Shown one piece after another: positions 10,835 to 18,394 of a DNA stretch of 64,000 bases. The notes under the pieces are model-generated. The model made no database searches. It was not told where the DNA came from and worked only from the letters and a program-made list of their open reading frames with translations. The stretch lies in NCBI RefSeq assembly GCF_023073415.1, contig NZ_JADPJL010000047.1, forward strand, positions 62,001 through 126,000, read 5' to 3'. Numbering within the stretch: the first letter of the stretch is position 1; every line of letters starts with the position of its first letter. The stretch is from Bradyrhizobium sp. 190 (GTDB lineage Bacteria; Pseudomonadota; Alphaproteobacteria; Rhizobiales; Xanthobacteraceae). The position numbers were made by a program, and so were the translations under genes.

Positions 10835-11440
10835 ATGGCTGAGAGCGTCATGTATCACGAAGGCAATCGGCAATTGCAGGATCAGTTCGACAGCCGCCGG
10901 ATTTCGGATCGGCTGGAAGAGAAGCTGATGCGCAAGGAATTTTCGGCTGACGACAAGCAGTTCATCGAAAGCCTTCCTTACTTCTTCCTGGCGACGGCTG
11001 ACGCCGGGGGCCGGCCCGATTGCTCGTTCAAGGGCGGTGCGCCGGGCTTTGTGCGCATCACCGGGCCTTCCGAGATCGCATTTCCGGACTATGACGGAAA
11101 CGGCATGTTCAAGAGTCTCGGCAACATTGTCGCCAATGCCGATGTCGGCCTGCTGTTCATCGCCATGCACGACAAGCCGCGCCGCTTGCGCGTCAACGGC
11201 AGCGCCTGGGTGAGCGACAACGATCCGCTGCTGGCGGAGACCGTCGGCGCGCAGCTCATCGTTCGCGTTGCCGCGCGCGCGATCTTCCCGAACTGTCCGC
11301 GCTACATTCCGACGATGAGTTCGATCGAACCATCAATCTATGTGCCGCTCGCCGGACAGGATGCGCCGGAGCCGGCGTGGAAGGGCTTTGCGGATTTCAA
11401 GGACTGCATCCATCCAAGGCAACCGACATTCAAGGGGTGA
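10835..11440 (+). CDS. Pyridoxamine 5'-phosphate oxidase family (flavin-binding) protein
   Basis: A 201-aa split-barrel protein of the PNPOx-like superfamily. LPYFFLATADAGGRPDCSFKGG and later VGLLFIAM...RLRVNGSAWV are the family's core strands. These proteins bind FMN or F420 and reduce small molecules; the substrate here is unknown, and vitamin B6 synthesis is unlikely given the divergent sequence. AGGAGGAA lies upstream of the ATG. The gene is flanked by two fragments of a kdpE copy, which suggests acquisition or rearrangement at this site. Confidence 0.85.
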   Translation: MAESVMYHEGNRQLQDQFDSRRISDRLEEKLMRKEFSADDKQFIESLPYFFLATADAGGRPDCSFKGGAPGFVRITGPSEIAFPDYDGNGMFKSLGNIVANADVGLLFIAMHDKPRRLRVNGSAWVSDNDPLLAETVGAQLIVRVAARAIFPNCPRYIPTMSSIEPSIYVPLAGQDAPEPAWKGFADFKDCIHPRQPTFKG

Positions 11441-11449
11441 GGACGGCAA

Positions 11450-11587
11450 CAGCACGCCGGCAACGTGCTGACCCCATCGCTTCCTGCTCAAAGAGCTGTG
11501 GGAGAGCTGACCGACGCGCAATATCTGCGCGTCTATGTCCGCCAGCTCCGCCAGAAGATCGAAGCCGCCCCCGAGCGCCCGCAGTAC
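11450..11587 (+). pseudogene. Remnant of kdpE (codons about 169-214)
   Basis: These 138 bases align to 8349-8486 of kdpE. There is one inserted C in the ACCCC run and one deleted base after GTGGGA, so the frame is broken and then restored. The downstream part reads ELTDAQYLRVYVRQLRQKIE, identical to KdpE, then AAPERPQY against TDPERPQF. Similarity ends abruptly at 11587, in the same codon region where the other remnant (10626) begins. It starts 9 bases after the PNPOx-like gene stops. No other gene is seen in 11441-11675. Confidence 0.88.
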
Positions 11588-11675
11588 CGAAACTCTAGGC
11601 CGGGACGACGAGTTGCGCGCGTGGTGAGGCAAGCCCTTCCCGAAGTCGAACTTCCGTTCCCCAACGAACGGGTGG

Positions 11676-13058
11676 CTATTCGATGAAGCCGGCCAGTCTC
11701 GGCAGCCACAGGCTGATGCTCGGGAAATAAATGCACAGCATCAAGCCGAGTGCCTGAAGCGCGACGAACGGATACATGGCCGTGAACACGTCGTTCATGG
11801 TGACGCCCGGCGGCGCCGTGCCCTTCATGTAGAACAGCGTCGCCCCGAACGGCGGCGTCATGAACGCGGTCTGCAGATTGACCGCAACCAGCGTGCCGAA
11901 CCAGGTCATCAGGGCAGCGTTGTTGCCGATGTGGTCGGAAAAGTCGTACCTCAACAGGATCGGACCGAACACCGGCAGGACGATCAGGCAGATCTCGATC
12001 CACTCGAACGGGAAGCCGAGCAGGAAGATCAGAACCATGATGAAGCCGAGCATTTCCCACTTGGTATCGATGCCGAAATGGGTGAGCGTCGAGATCATCA
12101 GGTCGTCGCCACCGAGCACCCGGAACACGTAGGAGAAGCCGGTTGCGCCGAGGAAGATCAGGAACACGAGGCCGTTGGCGCGGCAGGAGGCATAGATCGC
12201 CTCGTTCATCATCTTGAACGTCATGCGCCGGTTCAGCGCGGCGATGAACATGGAGCCGAGCACGCCGACGGCACCGCTCTCCGTGGGCGTGGCCCAGCCG
12301 GCGAAGATCGAGCCGAGCACGATCACCAGCAGTGCCGTCATCGGGAACAGGCCCCGCCAGAGCGCGTACCAGAACGCACTGCGGGTCTGTGGCCCGTAAC
12401 CGGGCGGCAGCTTCGGCGCGGCGCCCGGCCAGAAGATTGCGACGAGCACGATATAGACGAGGTAGAGGCCGGAGAGCAGGAAGCCCGGCATGATGGCGGC
12501 GAGAAACAGATTGCCTGCCGAGGTCGCCAGCATCTCCGCCATCACCACCAGCATGATGGCCGGCGGAATCAGGATGCCGAGCGTTCCGGCCGAGGCGATG
12601 GTGCCGATGGCAAGCCGCTTGTCGTAGCCCGCGGCTATCATCTGCGGCAGGGCGATCACCGACAGCGTGATGACAGCCGCGCCGACCACGCCGATCGGCG
12701 CCGCCAGGATCGTGCCCATCACCATCACGGACACCGCCAGCGCGCCCGGACACCGCTTGAGCAGGACCTCGGTTGCGTCCAGCATGTCCTTGGCGGAGCC
12801 CGATCGCTCCAGGATCGCGCCCATGAAGATGAACATGGGGATCGACGCCAGCACCGGATCGTTGGCGACCCCGCCCCACATGCGCAGTACGATATCGGAC
12901 AGGCCGATCAGGTTGAAGGTGCCGAGCCAGGCGCCGAAGACGGCAAAGGCGAGCGCCAGTCCGCCCATGATGAACGCGACCGGGTAGCCGGTGAAAATGA
13001 AGAAAAACATCGACACGAACATGATCAGAGCGAGATTGTCGGCCAGCCAGTCGAGCAC
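11676..13058 (-). CDS. TRAP transporter large permease (DctM/FcbT3-like)
   Basis: A 460-aa polytopic inner-membrane protein, the transport subunit of a tripartite ATP-independent periplasmic transporter driven by the Na+ or H+ gradient. Recognisable family segments include PVAFIMGGLALAFA, IPMFIFMGAILERSG and the C-terminal PPFGATLFYMKG. No ATG fits the N-terminus. A GTG at 13058, preceded by GGGGGAC, gives the expected start VLDWLADNLALIM. It lies 20 bases after the small permease gene, in the order P-Q-M. Confidence 0.92.
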   Translation of the reverse strand: MLDWLADNLALIMFVSMFFFIFTGYPVAFIMGGLALAFAVFGAWLGTFNLIGLSDIVLRMWGGVANDPVLASIPMFIFMGAILERSGSAKDMLDATEVLLKRCPGALAVSVMVMGTILAAPIGVVGAAVITLSVIALPQMIAAGYDKRLAIGTIASAGTLGILIPPAIMLVVMAEMLATSAGNLFLAAIMPGFLLSGLYLVYIVLVAIFWPGAAPKLPPGYGPQTRSAFWYALWRGLFPMTALLVIVLGSIFAGWATPTESGAVGVLGSMFIAALNRRMTFKMMNEAIYASCRANGLVFLIFLGATGFSYVFRVLGGDDLMISTLTHFGIDTKWEMLGFIMVLIFLLGFPFEWIEICLIVLPVFGPILLRYDFSDHIGNNAALMTWFGTLVAVNLQTAFMTPPFGATLFYMKGTAPPGVTMNDVFTAMYPFVALQALGLMLCIYFPSISLWLPRLAGFIE

Positions 13059-13078
13059 GTTAAAGTCCCCCGGTTGGG

Positions 13079-13639
13079 TTAGACGTCCGTAATCACCTGT
13101 CCGATTTGCAGATTGACTTCCCGCTCCGACTTTTGGCCGAACAGGAAGACGATGACGCGGAGCAGTACGCTGAGGATGCCGAGCACCACCATCCACAGGC
13201 CGGCAGCGTAGATGCCCTTGATGATCCAGCGGTGGGTCAACCCGACCGTGCTGTCGGACTGCTCGCCGAGCCGATAGGACTGTGCAACGAAATCCAGGCT
13301 GTAGTAGGCGACCAGCGCCATGTAGGGCAGCGCCAGCACGATGCAGCCGGCGAGCTCGATCCATGCCCTGCTGCGATACGACATCTTCTCGCTGAAGGTA
13401 TCGACCCGCGGATGCGCGTTGATCGTGTAGCAGTAGCCCATCCAAAGCGAAAAGATCGCAGCGTGGAAGTGCCATTCCAGCTCTTGCAGCTTGGTGTACG
13501 GCAGTTGCAACCCAAACTTGCGCGCGACGACATCAAACGTGGTCACGCACGCCATGATGACGAGCAGCCAACCGGACGCCAGAGCAACAACCTCGAGCGC
13601 CCGCCGCATACTCTCGGCCAGCTTCAGCAATGCACTCAT
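13079..13639 (-). CDS. TRAP transporter small permease (DctQ/FcbT2-like)
   Basis: A 186-aa protein with four predicted membrane helices. It includes DVVARKFG and the LEWHFHAAIFSLWMGYCY segment, typical of the DctQ subunit associated with mannitol/chloroaromatic-type TRAP systems. It bridges the binding protein and the large permease. A 108-bp spacer separates it from dctP upstream; I see no gene there, and it may permit differential expression of the abundant binding protein. Confidence 0.9.
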   Translation of the reverse strand: MSALLKLAESMRRALEVVALASGWLLVIMACVTTFDVVARKFGLQLPYTKLQELEWHFHAAIFSLWMGYCYTINAHPRVDTFSEKMSYRSRAWIELAGCIVLALPYMALVAYYSLDFVAQSYRLGEQSDSTVGLTHRWIIKGIYAAGLWMVVLGILSVLLRVIVFLFGQKSEREVNLQIGQVITDV

Positions 13640-13747
13640 CGCGACAAAGTCCTGCTGTGGCTGCCGGGCTGTCCGGCTGATCTTGTCATCGGCGGACGAA
13701 GCCCAGCAGGAGCCGGCGCAGCCACGCGCTGCACCGGCTGCTTCCGC

Positions 13748-14821
13748 TCAATCCTTCTGGTAGGTGGCTTTCAACGTCTGCGACGCGCCCCAAACCGCGA
13801 ACTTCTTGCGGTAGTCCAGGTAGTGGTCGGCGACCTTCTTGAACAGCGGGTCCTTGGCCGATTCCTCCGCCAGCACTTCCAGCCAGGCCTTCTCCAGCGT
13901 CGCCAGGTCCTGGTCGCTCCAGCGCTTGACCTGAACATTATACTTGTCGCGCATCTCGGCCATCGCCGCGAACTGGGCGTGGTCGCTTTCGGCGTAGTTG
14001 CGCATGATGGTTTCGCCGAGGGCGATCTCGATGATCGCCTTGTTCTGATCCGACAGCGCATCCCACGCCGCCTTGTTCATCAGGAGCTCGCCCACCGAGA
14101 CCTGCTGATGCCAGCCGGGGAAATAGTTGTACTTGGCGATCTGATGGAAGCCCAACTTGGTGTCCATCGTCGGCATCGAGAACTCGGTCGCGTCGATCAC
14201 GCCGCGCTCCAGCGCAGGATAGATGTCAGCCGCTGCCAGCAACTGGGTGGAGACGCCGAGCTTCTGCATCACCTGTGCGCCAAGGCCGAAGAACCGCATC
14301 TTCAGCCCCTTCAGTTCCTCGACCGACTTAACCTCCCTGCGGAACCAGCCGGATGTCTCAGGCGCGATGGCGCTGGAGTCGATCGCAATCAGGCCGTGCT
14401 TGGCGTAAATTTCATCGCGCAACTGGTTGCCGCCGCCGAACCACTTCCAGCCAAGGAACTCGCCGACGGGCGGGCCGAACGGCACGGTGGTGAAGAAGGC
14501 GAGTGCGGGATACTTGCCCGTGTGGTAGCCCGGCGTCGTCCAGCACGATTCGATCGAGCCCTTGGACACCGCGTCGAAGCACTCCAGCGGCGGGATCAGC
14601 GCGCCGGGCTCGTAGAACTTGATCTCCAACTTTCCGCCCGACAACCGCTCGACATTCTTCGTGAAGCGCACGCCCGGGGGGCCCAGGTGTGGCAGCTGGC
14701 TGCCGAACGCGCTCTGCATCTTCCAGCGGACTTTTTCCTGCGCGTTGGCATCTGTGGTCACCGCCGTGAGGGCCAAGGCGGCTAGTCCCGCGAATCCCAG
14801 TACCAGTGTGGATCTAATCAT
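13748..14821 (-). CDS. TRAP transporter substrate-binding protein (DctP/FcbT1-like)
   Basis: A 357-aa periplasmic binding protein with a clear signal peptide (MIRSTLVLGFAGLAALALTA, likely cleaved after ANAQ). EKVRWKMQSAFG, FYEPGALIPPLECFDAVSKG and GYHTGKYPALAFFTTVPFG resemble the FcbT1 group, which carries carboxylates such as chlorobenzoate and other aromatic or keto acids. A strong ribosome site (GGGAGGAG) fixes the start at 14821; longer upstream readings are not signal-like. The substrate is unknown. The neighbouring CoA ligase hints at an organic or aromatic acid. Confidence 0.92.
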   Translation of the reverse strand: MIRSTLVLGFAGLAALALTAVTTDANAQEKVRWKMQSAFGSQLPHLGPPGVRFTKNVERLSGGKLEIKFYEPGALIPPLECFDAVSKGSIESCWTTPGYHTGKYPALAFFTTVPFGPPVGEFLGWKWFGGGNQLRDEIYAKHGLIAIDSSAIAPETSGWFRREVKSVEELKGLKMRFFGLGAQVMQKLGVSTQLLAAADIYPALERGVIDATEFSMPTMDTKLGFHQIAKYNYFPGWHQQVSVGELLMNKAAWDALSDQNKAIIEIALGETIMRNYAESDHAQFAAMAEMRDKYNVQVKRWSDQDLATLEKAWLEVLAEESAKDPLFKKVADHYLDYRKKFAVWGASQTLKATYQKD

Positions 14822-15233
14822 CGCAGCTCCTCCCTTCGTTTCACGCAGTGCCGGCGCCCGCGGCTCACACGGCCGCAAGGGTTGTTCGGCGGTACGTTCG
14901 ATGAGGTGGCTACGTTTTCTTTTTGGCCTTGGAAGGCGCCGGGACGGACGTTGTCTCACCCCATTCCCAGCAACGTGGCATGAAGGCGCACAGCTGTCAA
15001 AAAAGCGCTTGGCAGACGACGCAATTTGCCGCCGCGTGTTATTCCTTCTACGTCCGTATCTGCCCGGAGCCGGTCGCAACGCCGATATGGTGCGCCGCGA
15101 AGATGCGAGCCATCACTAAGCAAGGATCTCATCCGGACAATTGTCGATTGGCCGGGAAGCCGGGAAGCGGCATGCGCGACTTAGCTATAGCCGTGCTTTG
15201 GGCGGCTCCAAGGGGCCTGGACCGTGCTCTAGT
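14822..15233. other. 412-bp intergenic region upstream of the TRAP operon
   Basis: This region separates the CoA ligase gene from dctP, both on the minus strand, so it should hold the dctP promoter and the ligase terminator. I found no convincing sigma-70, sigma-54 or EcfG promoter pair, no RNA gene, and no coding sequence with a credible start and composition. Confidence 0.5.
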
Positions 15234-16841
15234 CTAGATCGCCGTCATCTCGCCCTTGGTCCAGGCTTCGCGCAGCTTGAATTTCTGGATCTTGCCCGAT
15301 CCCGTCAGCGGGAACGCTTCCACCACGAACCAATGCTTCGGCGTCTTGTGCGGGGCGAGCGAGGCACGCATGTAGTCGATCAGCTCTTCCTTTTCGATTG
15401 TTACGCCGGGCGCCGGACGGATGAAGGCCGCGACCTCTTCACCCCACTTTTCGTGCGGAACGCCGACGACGGCGACTTCGCCGACCTTGGGATGGCGGAA
15501 CAGCAGCTCCTCCAGCTCGCGCGGATAGATGTTCTCGCCGCCGCGGATGATCATGTCCTTGAGGCGGCCTTCCACCGTGCAGTAGCCGCGTGCGTCCATT
15601 GCGCAGAGATCGCCGCTATGCAGCCAGCCGTCCGCATCGATCGCGGCTGAGGTCGCATCAGGCATTTCGAAATATCCGAGCATCACGTGATAGCCGCGGG
15701 TACAGAATTCGCCGACAGTGCCGACCGGAACGGTCTCGCCGGTATTGGGGTCGATGATCTTGTTTTCCATATTGGGAAGCGGCAGGCCGATCGTATTGGC
15801 TTTGTCCTCGACGCTGTCGGTGGTGCGGGTTTGCGCGGCGACCGGCGAGCATTCGGTTTGGCCGAACACAATCGTGAAGGGGGCGCCGAGCTTTTCCTCC
15901 AATAGCCGGACCAGCGCGGCCGGCACCGTGGAGCCGCCGGAGCAGATCGCCTTGACCGATGAGAGGTCGGTCGCCGCGAATGTCGGGTGCTCCAGCATCG
16001 CGACCAGCATGGTGGGAACGCCGAGCATCGCATTGCCGCGATAGGTCCCGAGCATTTCCAGCACCAGTCCAGGCTCGAAGGCCTCGACCAGCACCTGCGT
16101 TGAGGCTTTCGACACCGCGCCGATCACGCAGCAGACGCAGCCGCCGGTATGAAACAGCGGCATGGTGGTGACGAATACGTCGCCGGGATCGACGCCCATG
16201 CGGTCGGCGGTGTCAGCGCCGTTGTTGAGCAATCCGCGATGACGGAGCAGGGCGCCCTTCGGAAAGCCCGTGGTGCCTGACGTGTACTGGATCATGACGG
16301 GGTCGTCGGGACTGACCGCCGGCAGCCTGATGTTCGCGTCGTCGCCTGCCGCGATGAACGCGTCCCAGTCGTCGAAGCAGATGATCTCGCGCAGTTCGGG
16401 GCAGTTCGGCGCCACGGCCTGCACCGTCTCGAGCATCGGGTTGCCGCGAAAACCGTTGACGACGAAGACGCTGGCCGAGCGCGACTGCTTCAGCACATAC
16501 TCCACCTCGCGCGCGCGGAACGCCGGGTTCACGGTGACGAGGATCATGCCCGCCATGCCGGCGCCGAACTCGAGCATCACCCATTCCGGGAGGTTCTGTG
16601 CCCAGACGGCAATGCGCTCGCCCGGTTTGAAGCGCGTCAGCAGCGCGCGGGCGGTGCGCTGGGCTTCACGATAAAACTGTGCGTAGGTCCATTGCCGGCG
16701 CAGTTTCGGATCGGGGACGCCTGCAATCAGGGCCAGGCGATCGGGCGCCGCCTCAGCCGCCTTGCGCAGGAGATCGCCGAACGTCATCTCCCGCACCGCA
16801 GGTGTGGTTGGTCCTGCGACGTGCGACTTCGTCAATGTCAT
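15234..16841 (-). CDS. Acyl-CoA / aryl-CoA synthetase (AMP-binding)
   Basis: A 535-aa ANL-superfamily ligase that activates a carboxylic acid with ATP and CoA. The P-loop YTSGTTGFPKGALL, FGQTECSP, the GWLHSGDLCAMD hinge region and the C-terminal GSGKIQKFKLRE with the catalytic Lys are all intact. The ATG at 16841 is preceded by GGGGAGGA. The sequence resembles medium-chain or branched fatty-acid ligases; specificity cannot be read from sequence. It lies upstream of and co-oriented with a FcbT-like TRAP transporter, an arrangement that recalls chlorobenzoate uptake and activation clusters. Confidence 0.88.
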   Translation of the reverse strand: MTLTKSHVAGPTTPAVREMTFGDLLRKAAEAAPDRLALIAGVPDPKLRRQWTYAQFYREAQRTARALLTRFKPGERIAVWAQNLPEWVMLEFGAGMAGMILVTVNPAFRAREVEYVLKQSRSASVFVVNGFRGNPMLETVQAVAPNCPELREIICFDDWDAFIAAGDDANIRLPAVSPDDPVMIQYTSGTTGFPKGALLRHRGLLNNGADTADRMGVDPGDVFVTTMPLFHTGGCVCCVIGAVSKASTQVLVEAFEPGLVLEMLGTYRGNAMLGVPTMLVAMLEHPTFAATDLSSVKAICSGGSTVPAALVRLLEEKLGAPFTIVFGQTECSPVAAQTRTTDSVEDKANTIGLPLPNMENKIIDPNTGETVPVGTVGEFCTRGYHVMLGYFEMPDATSAAIDADGWLHSGDLCAMDARGYCTVEGRLKDMIIRGGENIYPRELEELLFRHPKVGEVAVVGVPHEKWGEEVAAFIRPAPGVTIEKEELIDYMRASLAPHKTPKHWFVVEAFPLTGSGKIQKFKLREAWTKGEMTAI

Positions 16842-17018
16842 TAAATCCTCCCCGGTCCGGGGACGGCGCCGTTCTTGCTGCCGGCGTTTCAGTCGTCCCC
16901 CGGCGGCCAAAATGCCTTCCGTCGCCGGTCAATGCAAGCGGACTATGACGTGCGAGGAACTTTGCATGCCACCGGTAATTACTTTTTTTGCCAAACGGAG
17001 GAAAGCCGGAGGAAATCG

Positions 17019-17258
17019 ATGGCACGCAGATATTCGAAGAAGGCGTCGACCGACGTCAGGCGCGCGATGAAGAAGCGCAAGGCTGGTACGCTGAAGAGCG
17101 GCCGCTCGGGCAGGAAGGTCAAGAGCCGTAAACAGGCGATTGCGATCGGACTGTCGGAGGCGAGGGCCAAGGGCAAGAAGGTGCCGAAGAAGGCATCGAA
17201 GAAGCGGAAGGCTTCGAAGAAAAAGGCGAAGAAGTCGAAGCGGAAGACGAAGCGGTAG
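17019..17258 (+). CDS. Lysine-rich DUF6496 protein (histone H1-like tail)
   Basis: A 79-aa, very basic protein. The conserved N-terminal block is MARRYSKKASTDVRRAMKKR, followed by a GKKVKSRKQAIAIGLSEAR-like segment and a C-terminal run of Lys, Ala, Ser and Arg repeats. It is almost certainly nucleic-acid binding or nucleoid-associated by composition; no function is established that I know of. GGAGG is placed 6-10 bases before the ATG. It converges with ku, whose own C-terminal tail is similarly Lys/Arg/Ala-rich, so a link to DNA compaction or repair is possible but unproved. Confidence 0.85.
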   Translation: MARRYSKKASTDVRRAMKKRKAGTLKSGRSGRKVKSRKQAIAIGLSEARAKGKKVPKKASKKRKASKKKAKKSKRKTKR

Positions 17259-17278
17259 GCGCGCTCGCTCACCAAACT

Positions 17279-17398
17279 CCGTCATGCCCGGGCAAAAGCG
17301 CGAAGCGCGTCTTCGCCCTAGACGTCCCGGGCATCTATGTTCTTTGTGGAGCTAAGGAAGAAAGGCGTGGATGGCCGGGACAAGCCCGGCCATGACGG
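17279..17398. repeat. Palindromic dispersed repeat between DUF6496 gene and ku
   Basis: The outer arms CCGTCATGCCCGGGC (17279-17293) and GCCCGGCCATGACGG (near 17384-17398) are inverted copies apart from one base. Between them is GTGGATGGCCGGGAC. This matches a repeat family I associate with Bradyrhizobium intergenic regions. It sits between two convergent genes, where a transcript hairpin would be harmless or would act as a bidirectional terminator. Confidence 0.7.
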
Positions 17399-17409
17399 TG
17401 GAGAAAGCA

Positions 17410-18294
17410 TCACCCCGCCTTGCGGTGTCGGGCCGCGGACCGGTGCGCTTTCTTCGCCGTCCGGCGTGCCGGCGCCCGCCGCGCGGTCGAGCCATGCGCC
17501 CGCCGTTTCGCGGCGGATTTCCCCTTCAGGCTCGCCTTCAGCGCATCCATCAGGTTGATGACGTTGTCGGGCTTTTCCTCGCGCTCGGCGGCCTTGATCG
17601 GCTTGCCGGAGGCCTTGCGCCGCACCAGTGCCTTCAGCGCGTCCTCGTATTCGTCCTTGAACTTCGAGGGATCGAAATGCGCGGCTTTGGTGTGCAGGAT
17701 GTGGCCCGCGAGTTCGACCATGTCCTTGGTGATCTTGGGCGTCTTGATGCCGTCGAAATAATCCTCCTCGTCGCGCAGCTCGTAAGGATAGCGCAGCGTG
17801 GTGCCGAGCAGGCCCTTGCCGAGCGGCTCGATCGCCATGACGTGCTCGCGGTTGGTCAGCACAATGCGCGCCAGCGCGACTCGTTCCTCGTCCTTCATGG
17901 CGTCGCGGATCACGGCGAAGGCGTCGACGGCGGCCTTGCCGTCGGGTGCGACGTAATAGGGATGGTTGTAATAGCGCTTGTCGATTTCGTCCCGAGGCAC
18001 GAAGCTGTCGATCTCGATGGTGTGATTGCTCTCGATCTGGACGGCCTCTAGTTCCTCCTTTTCGATCTCGACATACTGGCCCTTTTTCAGCTCATAGCCG
18101 CGGCCCTTCTGGTCGCTCTCCACGACATCACCGGTCTCGGCATCGATCATCTGCTGCTTGAGCCGGTTGCCGGTCTCCCTGTTGATCATGTGAAAGCGGG
18201 TTTTCTCGACCGATGTCGAGGCCGGATACAGCACCACCGGACACGATACCAAAGAGAGTTTTAGCGTGCCTTTCCAGTACGCGCGCGGGGCCAT
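17410..18294 (-). CDS. ku: Non-homologous end joining protein Ku
   Basis: A 294-aa bacterial Ku homodimer subunit that binds DNA double-strand ends and recruits LigD. The Ku core starts MAPRAYWKGTLKLSLVSCPV and includes RYPYELRDE. After about residue 255 comes a Lys/Arg/Ala-rich tail (AKRRAHGSTARRAPARR...) of the kind that modulates DNA binding. The start at 18294 is chosen for its GGAG 7 bases upstream. It is divergent from ligD, sharing a 100-bp spacer that contains a consensus EcfG promoter facing ku. Confidence 0.95.
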   Translation of the reverse strand: MAPRAYWKGTLKLSLVSCPVVLYPASTSVEKTRFHMINRETGNRLKQQMIDAETGDVVESDQKGRGYELKKGQYVEIEKEELEAVQIESNHTIEIDSFVPRDEIDKRYYNHPYYVAPDGKAAVDAFAVIRDAMKDEERVALARIVLTNREHVMAIEPLGKGLLGTTLRYPYELRDEEDYFDGIKTPKITKDMVELAGHILHTKAAHFDPSKFKDEYEDALKALVRRKASGKPIKAAEREEKPDNVINLMDALKASLKGKSAAKRRAHGSTARRAPARRTAKKAHRSAARHRKAG

Positions 18295-18320
18295 TGCAAT
18301 CTCCGGCATGGTTGGGTTTG

Positions 18321-18345
18321 GGAACTTCAACGGTTAGTATGGGTT
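18321..18345 (+). promoter_or_regulatory. Candidate EcfG-type promoter for ligD
   Basis: GGAAC at 18321-18325 is followed after 16 bases by GGTT at 18342-18345, close to the GGAAC-N16/17-CGTT consensus of the alphaproteobacterial general stress sigma factor. It points at ligD, 50 bases ahead. It overlaps the oppositely oriented ku promoter. The -10 box differs from consensus at its first base. Confidence 0.45.
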
Positions 18346-18353
18346 TTCGTTCC
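18329..18353 (-). promoter_or_regulatory. EcfG-type promoter for ku
   Basis: Read on the minus strand, GGAAC (18353-18349) is followed after exactly 16 bases by CGTT (18332-18329), a perfect match to the EcfG/RpoE2 consensus. The ku start codon is 35 bases downstream of the -10 box. General-stress control of NHEJ genes has been reported in Sinorhizobium meliloti, which supports the reading. Confidence 0.7.
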
Positions 18354-18394
18354 GGATGCCGCCGTGCGAGCGGCCGTGAGGGTCGAGGTTTGCC

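Noticed and set aside
11654..11671. Hairpin after dctM as a terminator
   Set aside because: The stem is only 6 bp and there is no T-run on the minus strand after it.
16956..16980. GGAAC upstream of the DUF6496 gene as an EcfG promoter
   Set aside because: No GTT-containing -10 box at 16-17 bases.
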